From Enoplolaimus lenunculus (taxonomy: Eukaryota > Nematoda > Enoplea > Enoplida > Thoracostomopsidae), in the NCBI GenBank assembly GCA_030248215.1, contig JASANG010000850.1, forward strand, positions 1 through 64,000: 64,000 nucleotides of DNA, given 5' to 3'. The stretch's first letter is position 1; each line of letters starts with the position of its first letter. The notes below the pieces were generated by a model. It saw only the letters and a list, made by a program, of their open reading frames with translations, was not told the origin of the DNA and did not search any database. A program made the position numbers and the translations under genes. This document shows, one piece after another, positions 23,401 to 34,349 of this stretch.

Positions 23401-26400
23401 ACATAGCTAATAGTATGTTTCAAAGCTACGTATTAGCTATATTAACAGTAGACGACTCTCTTAGTACAAGCGTATGCAACTGGACACATTCTGTGTTTAA
23501 ATAAAACCAACTGTTCGACTTTTATGTTAAACAGTAAGGCAGCGTAATCCCGAGAAGACCTTCAAGCACCTTTGATTTCGTAGACTGGTCCATGTAAAGA
23601 TCAGCGGTGGAACGTTTTTCTGTGTGACTAGAATGGAATAAGCTTAAGCCTTGGACTATTTTTTCTGCTTGGTTTAGGCTTAGGCTTACAAATAAATTCA
23701 TTCTTACGCTTAGGCATAGGCTTAGGCTTAGCTTAGAATTATCAATAACCTAATAATACTGTTCCGCGCTTGTTCTTTACATTGGCCGGTAGACTAGGTT
23801 GTTTTAGTGAGTACAGATTTACTTTAGGCATTAGGAGATCGTTTAACAAGTTGTTTTTGAAACAGAACCAGTATGCAGCTGGTAAATATATTCAGCTAAA
23901 CTTTCAACTCTCGAACGCTTACAGCGGACATTTAAGGTTAAGCCTTATAACTTACTCTAATTAAGGATACGGACTTGTATTGATTGGGACTCAAAATAGA
24001 GACCTGTTTTTATTACTCCTTCTTATTCGGGTAGCTACAGTAGGTGTTTGAATTATACTCTCAAAATTTAATCAAAAGTTTAGGCTTTTAGGCTGCGTTT
24101 CTGCAACCTAAGCCTAAAGCTTAAGCTATAGGGTAGGAACGTGTACAAGTGCTAAAATTTAGGTATTTTCAAGCTGGTTTTTATTTTCAGGTAAATCAAC
24201 TCTAGCAATACTTACGTGTTCAAATTACTCATGGTTCGAGCAGTGGGAACGTGAACAGGTCAAAAAACGTGGTGTCGATTATGATTCGTTGAAAAACGCA
24301 ATTGGTGACCGTATGTTAGCGCAAACTGAGCAGATGTTCCCACAAATTAAGGTGCATCTAAAACTGCAGTTTATTTTGGCAAAAACATTCGTAAACTTTT
24401 CCGACATTTTGGCAATTTTTGTGTTTAAAAATGGTTCGATTTTGAAACTTTTTTACGTTTCAGCATATAATATATATCAGGGTGCAACCGGAATTATGAA
24501 ATACCGGAACCGGAAAGTTAAAAAAATACCGAAACCGGAAAGTTAAAAAATACCGAAACCAGAAAGTTAAAAATACCGGATCCGGAACGGGAACCGGAAA
24601 AAATCTTATTCCCGAAAAATTTATTTTACGCTATTTTATCGCTGTTAAAGGTGTAAATACATCATTTAGGATGCCAAAATCCTGAAACAAATGCAGTAGA
24701 TGGAAAGGTATAATAAATTATAGAGTATGGCACGAATTGAAGATTTTGGCAATTCACGCTCAGACAATTTTAGAAAAATAAGTTAAGATAAAATGCCAAT
24801 TTTTCTTAATTATCGAATGAGAAAAATTTTCGATACCGAAAAATTACGGTGAAAAAATACCGTATTTATTACCGGAACCGGATAAAAACTTAAACATGGG
24901 TGTCTTCGGCGCTGTATTTTCCTGAATAAACCAGTTTGCTGGCACTTGTCAAGCACAGCTGAAATATTATACCTATCAACACATAAATTATACACAGTAA
25001 ATTTCAGTGAGTTAATTTTAAATCAGAATGAGTTGAATCACTCAGTCTGAGTTAGTACTATCAGAACTCAGAATTTTGAGTTCGTTCAATTCAATCTAAG
25101 TTAATGAATCAACTCACCCTGAGTCAATTCAACTCAAAGTGAGCATCAACTCAACTCAGAGTGCGTTAATGTTTACTGATATTAATTCAGAAATAACCAA
25201 CTCGCTAGCTGAAATGATTAATCAACTCATTGGAATTTACAGTGTACATACAATACATATACTGTTGGACGCTGGGTGTCACCAGCTCCAACTCGAAACA
25301 TCTTGGCTTTGCCAAATGCGTTGCGATTTTACAGGACAAAATTGATTACGTTGAAATTGGTTCTCCAGTTTCAAACAACTTCTATTTGGGATGTCCAAAA
25401 GGTGAAGTCTACGGCTTGGATCATATTCAAGAACGATTTGGGCCCGAATGGACCGCAAAATTACGACCAGAAACCGATATTCCAGGTTAGGATTGCTTTA
25501 TGCAAAAATATTCTGACCACAGTTGTAATCCTTAATTTTAAACCTTGAAGTCTAAACCAAAGCCTACATTTAAACCTAAAATTAGTTTGCCTACAATAGT
25601 AGCATATATACACGCAAGAGTGTGTGATACAAGAGTATGCAACTTTTGGGGTTCCGCATGGTACAAAATGTTACACCGGGCGTCGCGTTTTTGGCCGACT
25701 GTCCCATATTTAAAGGGAGCGACGCTGTTACATGCAATATCCCTAAATTAAACTACAAGCGGATCATTTTTGATACCTGAAAGTGCCATGGTTCGCACAG
25801 GTTGGCTTCCCTTCTAAATAAGGGTGGTGTAGTCCAAAAACGCAACGTGCGCTGTTTACTCCGTTTTCTACACAGAATGTACCCAGTTGCATACTCTTGT
25901 ACAAAAAGTCATTATCGATTGTTGTTTTAAACAAGGGATTACATCTACAGAAAAAATATTTAAATTTAAAATTTTGAATTATTAACGAGAGGAAACGAGC
26001 AGATTTATGAGCTTTGAATCGGTTGCATAACAGAAAAGGTTTTAATTATTATTAAAACTGCAACGCACCAAACTGCGAATTAATACCCTGCTTATGCGCT
26101 AAACTGCAAATGATTTAAATGTGGTTCCTGTTTGTTTCTTCGTTCCGGGTTCTTTATTTGTTTGTTTGTTTGTGTGTGTTTGTGTGTGGTTGGTTGTTTG
26201 TGTGTTTATTTGCTTGTTTGTTGTTTGTTTGTATGATTGTTTGTTCGTTTGTTTGTTTGTTTGTTTAGTTGTGTGTTTGTGTGTTTGTTTGTTTGTTTGT
26301 GTGTTTGTTATTTGTTTGTTTGTGTGTTTGTTTGTGTGTTTGTTGTTTGTATGTGTGTTTGGTTGTTCGTGTGTTTGTTTGCTTGTTTGTTTGTTTGTAT

Positions 26401-29400
26401 GTTTGTTTGTTCATTTGTTTGTTTGTTTAGTTGTGTGTTTGTTTGTTTGTGTGTTTGTTATTTGTTTGTGTGTTTGTGTGTTTGTTTATTTGCGTGTTTA
26501 GTTGACTGGATTGATGGTTTGTTTGTGTTGATCATAGTATTTTGTACTGAAAAAATTTTCAATTTACTATCGTTAATTAAGTACTAGAAAAAATTGCTCA
26601 GCACTTGAGCAGCATGGGATATGCTTCATATTCCTATTAAAAGGATAGTAACTAGACCAGCACATTCGTTCGATGTAACCTGGAAAAATATTAAGAAACA
26701 ATGGCGCCCAAAATCATGTTGACTATTAATTCTTCTGAAACATATTGCGGATAGCAAATCTATTTTATGTTGAAAGTTTTTGGCGGATTTATTAGGCATT
26801 TTAAGAAATTTCTTAGATAATGGCAGGGTTACTGAGACATGGCTGAAGTATAATGATCTTGCTTTTGCCAGATTAATCGATGCTGCCAGAATACGGTGAG
26901 AATTTTGATCCTCTAGTCGTGACTATACAGTGAAACAAATAACTTAGCAGGGAAATGCGCATTTATAGATTTCTACCTGTAAACTTGTTTGTTTGTCACT
27001 AAGGTTAAAAGGCGGGTAAAGTCAAGAGTCGTTTTTAAAGCATCAATTGTGAGTCATTTTGTGACGCCTTGTTTATTAAAGTATCTAACAAAATTGGTCA
27101 TCAGTACTCTAACTCCCCAATTATGTCGCCATACAGTGTTCTTGTGGAATTCAATTAACTATGTTAATAGAGAGCCCAAGGTGAGTTTAGTACGTTCATG
27201 TAGAAAACTTCAATACACATTTAAAGCAAAACATTTGTTTCTTACAAAAGAAAATTACAAACATTTTGCTATCCGCAATATGTTTCAGAAGAATTAATAG
27301 TCAACATGATTTTGGACGCCATTGTTTCTTAATATTTTTCCAGGTTACATCGATCGAATGTGCTGGTCTAGTTACTATCCTTTTAATAGGAATATGAAGC
27401 ATATCCCATGCTGCTCAAGTGCTGAGCAATTTTTTCTAGTTTCAACCGCTTTACCAAGCTGCTGATTAATCCATCAATCTGAACTAAGAAAAAATGAGAA
27501 GACTGATTAAACTAAATACGGAGTTTCAATAAATCGTTTGCATGACAGAAACTTTTATCCTGACAACAAGCGCCTAACCAACGTATTTGTATAAAACCAA
27601 GCATTGGGGAGAAACCGACCGTTGGGGTGAAACCAACCGTTGGGGTGAAACCAACCGTTGGGGTGAAACCAACCGTTGGGGTGATACCAACCGTTGGGGT
27701 GATACCAACCGTTGGGGTGATACCAACCGTTGAGGTGAAACCAACCGTTGGAGTGAAACCAACCGTTGGGGGGAAACCAACCGTTGGGGTGAAACCAACC
27801 GTTGGGGTGAAACCAACCGTTGGGGTGAAACCAACCGTTGGGGTGATACCAACCGTTGGGGTGAAACAAACCGTTGGGGTGAAACCAACCGTTGGGGGGA
27901 AACCAACCGTTGGGGTGAAACCAACCGTTGGGGGGAAACCAACCGTTGGGGTGAAACCAACCGTTCGGGTGAAACCAACCGTTGGGGTGATACCAACCGT
28001 TGGGGTGAAACCAACCGTTGGGGTGAAACCAACCGTTGGGGTGAAACCAACCGTTGGGGTGAAACCAACCGTTGGGGGGAAACCAACCGTTGGGGTGCAA
28101 CCAACCGTTGGGGTGATACCAACCGTTGGGGTGAAACCAACCGTTGGGGTGAAACCAACCGTTGGAGGAAACCAACCGTTGGGGGGAAACCAACCGTTGG
28201 GGTGAAACCAACCGTTGGGGGGAAACCAACCGTTGGGGTGAAACCAACCGTTGGGGTGAAACCAATCGTTGGGGTGAAACCAACCGTTGGGGTGAAACCA
28301 ACCGTTGGGGATGAAACCAACCGTTGGGGTGAAACCGACCGTTGGGGTGAAACCAATCGTTGGGGTGAAACCAACCGTTGGGGTGAAACCAACCGTTGGG
28401 GTGGAACCAACCGTTGGGGTGAAACCAACCGTTGGGGTGAAACCAACCGTTGGGGTGAAACCAACCGTTGGGGTGAAACCAACCGTTGGGGTGAAACCAA
28501 CCGTTGGGGTGAAACCAACCGTTGGGGTGAAACCAACCGTTGGGGTGAAACCAACCGTTGGGGATGAAACCAACCGTTGGGGTGAAACCGACCGTTGGGG
28601 TGAAACCAACCGTTGGGGTGAAACCAACCGTTGGGGTGGAACCGACTGTTGGGGTGAAACCAACCGTTTGGGTAAAACCAACCGTTGGGGTGGAACCGAC
28701 TGTTGGGGTGAAACCAACCTTTGGGGTGAAACCAACCGTTGGGGCAAAACCAACCGTTGGGGCAAAACCAACCGTTGGGGTGAAACCAACCGTTGGGATG
28801 AAACCAACCGTTGGGGTGAAACCGACTGTTGGGGTGAAACCAACCGTTGGGGTGGAACCGACTGTTGGGGTGAAACCAACCGTTGGGGTAAAACCAACCG
28901 TTGGGGTGGAACCGACTGTTGGGGTGAAACCAACCGTTGGGGTGAAACCAACCTTTGGGGTGAAACCAACCGTTGGGGTGAAACCAACCGTTGGGGTGAA
29001 ACCAACCGTTGGGGTGAAACCAACCGTTGGGGTGAAACCAACCGTTGGGGTGAAACTAACCGTTGGGGGGAAACCAACCGTTGGGGTGAAAGCAACCGTT
29101 GGGGTGAAACCAACCGTTGGGGGAAACCAACCGTTGGGGGGAAACCAAAAGTTGGGGTGAAAGCAACCGTTGGGGTGAAACCAACCGTTGAGGTGAAACC
29201 AACCGTTGGGGTGAAACCAACCGTTGGGGTGAAACCAACCGTTGGGGTGAAACCGACCGTTGGGGTGAAACCGACCGTTGGGGTGAAACCAACCGTTGGG
29301 GTGAAACCAACCGTTGGGGTGAAACCAACCGTTGGGGTGAAACCAACCGTTGGGGTGAAACCAACCGTTGGGGTGAACCCGACCGTAAAGCCCTGTAAAG

Positions 29401-29874
29401 TGTACCTATAAAGTTATAATCGTATAAAATTACTTAGCTAACGGGTAAAAAGTGCTGAACCAAAATGGAAAATTTCGTGCACTTTCTGGTAGGAGTTTTT
29501 TGACCGTAACTACTGAAGGCCACGTTCGTTTGGCAAATCCTTTGGCACAGATGTTCCCGACGGACCAGGATATCAGTGTACAAAATCTAAACGAAATAGG
29601 TCTGATGTTACCTGAGTACCAACATGCAAACTAAACTGAAAATACGCACTTGAGAAGCGCGAACCATATATATGAACACTATCGTGTTCATATGATTAGT
29701 ATAAATATTTTTTTGTAACATTCAGGACTTTACTTAACGGGTCAAGACGTTGTGTCGTGTGGTTTTGCTGGCGCGTTATGGGGAGGCGTCCTGGCAGCAT
29801 CAGTGATCCTTGATCAAAAATGGACCATGATTAAAAATTTGACTACATTACATAAACGTATTATGTCACAATAA
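17413..29874 (+). CDS. RETSAT: All-trans-retinol 13,14-reductase (retinol saturase)-like, 8 exons, 615 aa, complete
   Basis: Exons: 17413-17575, 18207-18509, 20104-20718, 21698-21888, 23087-23201, 24191-24351, 25335-25485, 29726-29874. All seven introns are GT-AG, phases agree, and the 1848-nt CDS has no internal stop; human RETSAT is about 610 aa. The ATG has A at -3 and G at +4. The N-terminus is a hydrophobic signal anchor (residues 2-20). Exon 2 carries the FAD dinucleotide fold: GSGIGG at 71-76, the ribose-binding Glu94 in VLVLEQ, then AGGCCHT. Exon 3 matches the family at FLPLPV-like and GASEIAF segments, and exon 8 has the C-terminal FAD motif [17 protein letters not shown]. The family is an ER-membrane flavoprotein that saturates the 13,14 double bond of all-trans-retinol. 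Related CrtI/phytoene-desaturase-type oxidoreductases are possible, but similarity to RETSAT runs end to end. Introns 2, 3 and 7 are enlarged by MITEs and minisatellites. Confidence 0.93.
18629..18868. mobile_element. MITE of the CACTCAAAAAAGT family, copy 3, in RETSAT intron 2
   Basis: Contains the family phrases TTTCTGAATTTATTCA, GAAAAGTTTTTCTGA and CTGTTATAACAGAAATAC, ending TTTTTGTGAGTG. Confidence 0.65.
19160..19358. mobile_element. hAT-like MITE, TTAGGC family, reference copy (RETSAT intron 2)
   Basis: 199 bp with perfect 8-bp target duplications CAAACAGC at 19152-19159 and 19359-19366. Ends GGCCAATGTAAAGAACAGG and CTGATCTTTACATGGACC. This copy defines the family's ends and its 8-bp target. 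Confidence 0.85.
19378..19932. mobile_element. Element with ~90-bp inverted ends (GCAACTGGGACG), RETSAT intron 2
   Basis: Left end GTTTGCAACTGGGACG and the right end, ending CGTCCCAGTTGCCAAC, are imperfect inverted copies that also share the CTACTGGAATGC phrase about 55 bp in. Fragments recur at 43310-43350, 44690-44740 and 63570-63640. No coding capacity. Confidence 0.6.
20925..21655. repeat. 29-30 bp minisatellite in RETSAT intron 3, about 25 units
   Basis: Unit TTCAACAACCAGAATCTGG plus TTATTTCAAG. The half CCAGAATCTGG is nearly palindromic. A block near 21160-21330 is repeated at 21370-21540, showing a higher-order duplication. It ends 43 bp before exon 4. Confidence 0.9.
21889..23086. 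other. RETSAT intron 4: no gene; dispersed repeat
   Basis: Holds a fragment at 22720-22915 with GACTCTAATTAGGG and TTACGGACTC phrases, repeated at 23950-24040 and 36735-36925. A short hairpin with arms around CCGATCGCGAG lies at about 22510-22585. Confidence 0.45.
23587..23787. mobile_element. hAT-like MITE, TTAGGC family, RETSAT intron 5
   Basis: 201 bp, ends GGTCCATGTAAAGATCAG and TGTTCTTTACATTGGCC. Flanks CGTAGACT / GGTAGACT (7 of 8). Confidence 0.8.
24478..24890. mobile_element. hAT MITE, CCGG family, right end lost, RETSAT intron 6
   Basis: Starts CAGGGTGCAACCGGAATTATG, followed by GGAACCGGAAA motifs; a second cluster of CCGGAACCGG marks the other side. The interior differs from the standard copies at 40887 and 44259. 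Confidence 0.6.
24993..25244. mobile_element. TA-type MITE, AACTCA family, RETSAT intron 6
   Basis: 252 bp flanked by TA. Starts CACAGTAAATTTCAGTGAG and ends GGAATTTACAGTG. It lies 90 bp before exon 7. Confidence 0.8.
26158..26505. repeat. (GTTT)n / (GTGT)n microsatellite, RETSAT intron 7
   Basis: About 350 bp of TTTG/TGTG units with rare interruptions. Frames through it read as Cys/Leu/Phe/Val-rich peptides and are not genes. Confidence 0.95.
26584..27439. mobile_element. Non-autonomous element with 175-bp inverted ends, RETSAT intron 7
   Basis: Arms 26584-26759 and 27265-27439 are almost exact inverted copies (start CTAGAAAAAATTGCTCAGC). The ~500-bp interior has one unrecognised 102-codon frame. 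No target duplication is obvious. The long, nearly identical arms suggest recent spread or gene conversion. Confidence 0.75.
27606..29392. repeat. 18-bp minisatellite, about 99 units, RETSAT intron 7
   Basis: Unit GGGGTGAAACCAACCGTT repeated over 1.79 kb with single-base variants (GATACC, GGAAACC, GACCGT). Because 18 is a multiple of three and the unit has a stop in only one of six frames, frames of up to 533 codons appear on both strands. The array lies wholly between RETSAT exons 7 and 8. Confidence 0.95.
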
Positions 29875-29898
29875 TTTGTTTATCTTAACTGTTTTTTT

Positions 29899-30247
29899 TC
29901 ATTTTTTACTAAACATATTAAATTTTTTCATTTTTTACTAAACATATTAAATTTTTTCATTTTTTACTAAACATATTAAATTTTTTCATTTTTTACTAAA
30001 CATATTAAATTTTTTCATTTTTTACTAAACATATTAAATTTTTTCATTTTTTACTAAACATATTAAATTTTTTTCATTTTTTACTTAAAACATAGTAAAA
30101 AATTTTTCATTTTTTACTAAACATATTAAATTTTTTTCATTTTTTACTAAACATATTAAATTTTTTTCATTTTTTACTAAACATATTAATTTTTTTTTCA
30201 TTTTTTACTAAACATATTAAATTTTTTTTTCATTTTTTACTAAACAT
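29899..30247. repeat. 29-30 bp AT-rich minisatellite starting 25 bp after the RETSAT stop
   Basis: About 12 units of CATTTTTTACTAAACATATT followed by AAATTTTTT. Most units contain ATTAAA followed by a T run, a minor poly(A) signal, so this array may hold the 3' end of the transcript. No AATAAA is seen nearby. Confidence 0.85.
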
Positions 30248-30734
30248 ATTTAAATGGACTATCTAGACATATTATATTCCTATACTATAGCATTTATTAC
30301 TAGTATAGTGCCTATATTCTCAAATGTATGTAGCACCTATCACCAGCTGGCGAACAGGTCGGAAATTTTCCACCCAGTAAATGGCGAACGTTGAAATTTA
30401 GCAGATTGTTTATTTGTTAAACTTCTGTGCCAATTTTATTAAGATTCAGCAGTTTAAAATTTAAAATATTGTGATTTGATATTATCAAATGCAATTTGCT
30501 ATATTTTATGCCAGTGAAAGTATGCAATATCCGCCCTCCACTGTTCTTCGTTACTGTTATACATCCGGTATTGCAGCTATCCATTGAAACGTTTATTTGT
30601 TTTGTATCAAAAATTTGAGCGATAATGCAAGGGGCCAATGTTGCTCTGAGGGGCGTCCCGTTTTCAAACGGGACACCAATAGGCCAGCACTCTTGCTCAC
30701 TTATTTGTGGTGGGACGGAGGTACAGCTTTCAGC

Positions 30735-31260
30735 TTATGTTTTTTGGTGGGTCGGTCGGACAGCTTCGAGCGTGTGTTTGTGCTGGGTCGGGCGGGACAG
30801 CCGGGACAGCTTCGAGTCTGTGTTTTGCTGGGTCGGCCGGGTAAGCAGGGACAGCTTCGAGCCTGTGTTTTTGCTTGGTCGGCCGGGTCAACCGGGACAG
30901 CTTCGGGTATGTGTTTTCGTTGGGTTGGCCGGGACAGCTGGGACAGCTTTGTGCTTGTGTGTTTGCTTGGTCGGCCGGGTCAGCTGGGACAGCTTCGAAC
31001 CTATGTTTTTGCTGGGTTGGTCTCGGGCAGCGTCGACCTATGTTTTGCTGGGTTGGTCGGGACAGCTTCGAGCCTATGTTTTGCTGGGTTGGTCGGGACA
31101 GCTTCGAGCCTATGTTTTGCTGGGTTGCTAGGGACAGCTTCGAGCCTATGTTTTCGCTGAGTTGGCCGGGTAAGCTTCAAGCGTATGTTTTCCTGGGTTT
31201 GTCGGGGCAGCTTCAAGGTTGTTTTCGCTTAGTTGGCCGGAACAGCTAGGACGTGGTCAA
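30735..31260 (+). repeat. ~36-bp minisatellite (left array)
   Basis: About 14 units built on GGGACAGCTTCGAGCCTATG and TTTTGCTGGGTTGGTC. The inverted counterpart is at 35960-36615. Confidence 0.9.
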
Positions 31261-31419
31261 GCCTATAGTTTACGGGTTGATGGGAACAGTTGTCAGACTA
31301 CGTTTTCGCCACGGCTGCCGAAACTAGCTTCGAAGCATATATATGTTTATTTTGGTCGGCCTCTCCCAGCAGTTTCGAAGCTGATATTCGGGCTAAACTC
31401 CTAGTCTAAAGCTAAGCAT

Positions 31420-32150
31420 ACACTATTAAGCCTGGGTTACGTCTTATAAGCCTGTGGAGAGCAAACCTCAGAATAAGCGTAAGTCTACGTATAAGCCTGC
31501 TAGAGAGAACAGGTGGGTCGAGTATAATGCAGTGTTTAATTATGTTAAATCTGACGTCTATAGAGAAAAAATTCAATAAATTTCATTTGCGGCCATCAAG
31601 GTGTATTAACCAGATATCCGTTCTCGTTTAAGTTAAAATCGGTGTCCGTTTTGTTTCTGTTACTGAAATATCGAAAATTTCGTTATTTTTATGCTCAAAA
31701 CTGGTTATAAATGACGATGTTGCAATTATAGTTTGATGTGAAAAAGAAATTAATACAAAATTTATCCAAGATCTTAAAAATAGTGGGGCAAACGCTAGTT
31801 TTTTAATTTTACAAAAACGTTGAGAATTTGTATGCCTCAATTATATTGGTAGAATTATAAAACATCTGAGAAATTCGGCCAATGTTACTTTTAGGGGCGT
31901 CCAGGTTGCTGCGACGAGATAAATTTTTTCGATTAGGAGTGTATCCTTTTAGCTATCTTCTGCTTTTTATTGGCTAACACATGTTTAATCACAAATTTAA
32001 GCCATCAACAACATATTTAACGCAGCTTTATGGGTAAAAACAATTTAAAGTTTAAAGGCTGTTTTAAATGCAAAAAGGTTTCACCGAGCGTCAAGCATTA
32101 AAGGAACTCTGCATATATGCAACAATTTGAACCATACCGCACACCAAATT
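31420..32150. other. No gene assigned
   Basis: Unassigned AT-rich sequence. At 31878-31912 the phrase GGCCAATGTTACTTTTAGGG matches the end of the GGGGCGT MITE (5409), so one end of another copy lies here. Confidence 0.35.
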
Positions 32151-32771
32151 TACAGCTGAGTGAATCGAATGTGACTCTGGCGGAGTCGAATTTGAATCAG
32201 TTTGTGTAGTCAGGAAAAGCCTATTTCAGAGAGAGTCAATTTGACTCGCCATTCTATGCAGTGTACGATATCCGGCGTCCATAATGTAATTTGCACATGG
32301 ACTGCATTGAAATTAAGTGACAAATATTAACGAACTATATATTCATTCTTTGGGATAAACTATCTTTATGAAATAAGTATATATAATGATGAAAGCTTTG
32401 TCTTAGTGTGCTAGTTCACCTTAATAGATAATGACTAGTAAATGTGCCCGTTGCATGTTTTTGCCATTCATGCAATCTCTGTGTATAAAAGAAATATTGG
32501 TATAAAACCAGCAAGATGTTACTGGTTGCAGTTTACTTTTGCGTTACGAAGTGCAACGAACCTGTACGTAGAGTAGAGGTAATAAAATTTTTGTGATCCA
32601 GTCGTTGTCCGCTATTTAGATATTTTTTTTGCAAAATACAAATGACAGTGATGTATCATTCCTGTTTACGATGAGAACAAAATGTGCGAAGGTAAGTAGT
32701 GCGCAAGCTGAGGTGAAAAAACGGGAGCCGTCACTGCAGTTCGTAAAACGTTAGCCAATAAAAACATGTTA

Positions 32772-33913
32772 AACTAGAATGAAAAGTGCCCCGATGTGGC
32801 CATAGAAAACGATATGTTTCGAGTAGTAAGATTTTTAGTTCAATACCGCTAGTATTACAATTTCCATGCATGCGTATAAAGTTTTAAAACTAGATTAATT
32901 TGATGCCAATCAGCGTCCTCCCGAAACACGAAACAACAATACTATAGAATTAGTAAAAGTTAAATCATTGAGTTTGATTGACTGCGTAACGGAAACATAT
33001 CCGCAACTTTCTCTGACAGCGGCCAAATAGACATGTGATCCACTGTTTCGAAATATTAAAACAAGAAATAAATACTAGAATATAAATGACGAATTATGGT
33101 TGATGTAAAAAATTTGAGTACACACTCGTGACATTAGTTTCTTGCACTTGGTAAACTGAAGTTTCGAATATATGCAGAAAAATTTTGGGTTTTAAAAAGA
33201 GTATATAAGTAGAAATTAAGCGTAAAATGCTGGTGACCCAATATTAAAAACGTGTTTGTTCGTCAATTGGCTCAATGTAAAGAACAGGAGCGGATCACTT
33301 TATAACCATATTCCTAAGCCTAAACCTAAGCGTAAGAATGAGCATAATCCTAAGCCTAAGCCAAGCAAAAAATTAATCTAAACCTTAAGCTTATTCTATT
33401 CTAGTCCCGCAGAAAAACGTTCCGCCCCTGATCTTTACATTGGCCGTCATTGGAATACAACGCAGATTTCGTCAGCAAAGTTGCAAATGTTTCGTTACGT
33501 AATCACTCAAATATTTTAATGTTTTAAAAGTTTGCTAAAATCTGGGTACCGTTTAGCCAAGTATGGAGAGGGCACTGTACGGTACAAAATTTATACAGCT
33601 CCTAAACTTGATGCGTTATCGTTTTCTATAGCCTCGTCGGGACACTTTACTATCTATTGTGACTTTTCTCCGAAAAAGTTGCGGATATGTTTCCGTTACG
33701 CAGTCAATCAAACTCAATGATTTAACTTTTATTAATTCTATAGTATTGTTGTTTCGTGTTTCGGGAGGACGCTGATTGGCATCAAATTAATCTAGTTTTA
33801 AAACTTTATACGCATGCATGGAAATTGTAATACTAGCGGTATTGAACTAAAAATCTTACTACCCGAAACATATCGTATTCTATGGCCACATCGGGGCACT
33901 TTTCATTCTAGTT
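32772..33913. mobile_element. Foldback element with ~240-bp inverted arms
   Basis: Arms 32772-33013 and about 33667-33913 match in inverted orientation nearly base for base (start AACTAGAATGAAAAGTGCCC). The interior contains a TTAGGC-family MITE at 33269-33445 and a partial extra copy of the arm's tip near 33610-33655. Confidence 0.75.
33269..33445. mobile_element. TTAGGC-family MITE nested in the foldback element
   Basis: GGCTCAATGTAAAGAACAGG to CTGATCTTTACATTGGCC with CCTAAGCC repeats. Flanks are similar (CGTCAATT / GTCATTGG) but not exact. Confidence 0.7.
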
Positions 33914-34148
33914 ACTAAGCTTTAGGAAGAAATTTGATGTAAATTTACCTTAAGTGCGAAAAAGTCAAATTTAAAGTCATATATACTCACGTTATAATTG
34001 TTTTAGAACTGTTAAGCTATATTTCCATGAAAATTAAAAACTACATTTTCACAATCACAAAAGTCGCGCTTTTCTAATTTCATTTTTATTTATTAGGTAA
34101 CTCGCTCAATTTATAATGCTAATATATTTTAATTCATATAAATTGTTT

Positions 34149-34340
34149 GAATTCAAATAGAAAATCAGTACAATTGATAAGTACTTGCTCTAGTGAAAAC
34201 TGATTTTATGCTGCATAGTAGTGTAGAACCAATACATCGGTATCATAGAATTCAAATAGAAAATCAATACAATTGATAAGTACTTGCTCTAGTGAAAACT
34301 GCTTTTATGCTGCATAGTAGTGTAGAACCAATCGGTATTG
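34149..34340. repeat. Tandem duplication, two units of 99 bp
   Basis: The segment starting GAATTCAAATAGAAAATCAG recurs 99 bp on with few differences. Confidence 0.85.
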
Positions 34341-34349
34341 TAATCGATA

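Noticed and set aside
26121-26587. Cys/Phe/Val-rich ORFs
   Set aside because: Translation of a GTTT/GTGT microsatellite.
27512-29411. Long repetitive ORFs on both strands (up to 533 codons)
   Set aside because: They are by-products of an 18-bp repeat open in five frames and lie inside a RETSAT intron; no non-repetitive domain is attached.
30597-31249. Overlapping ORFs with SFEPMFCWVGR-type repeats, and the mirror set at 35848-36612
   Set aside because: The three frames of a ~36-bp array; no coding bias for one frame and no flanking domain.
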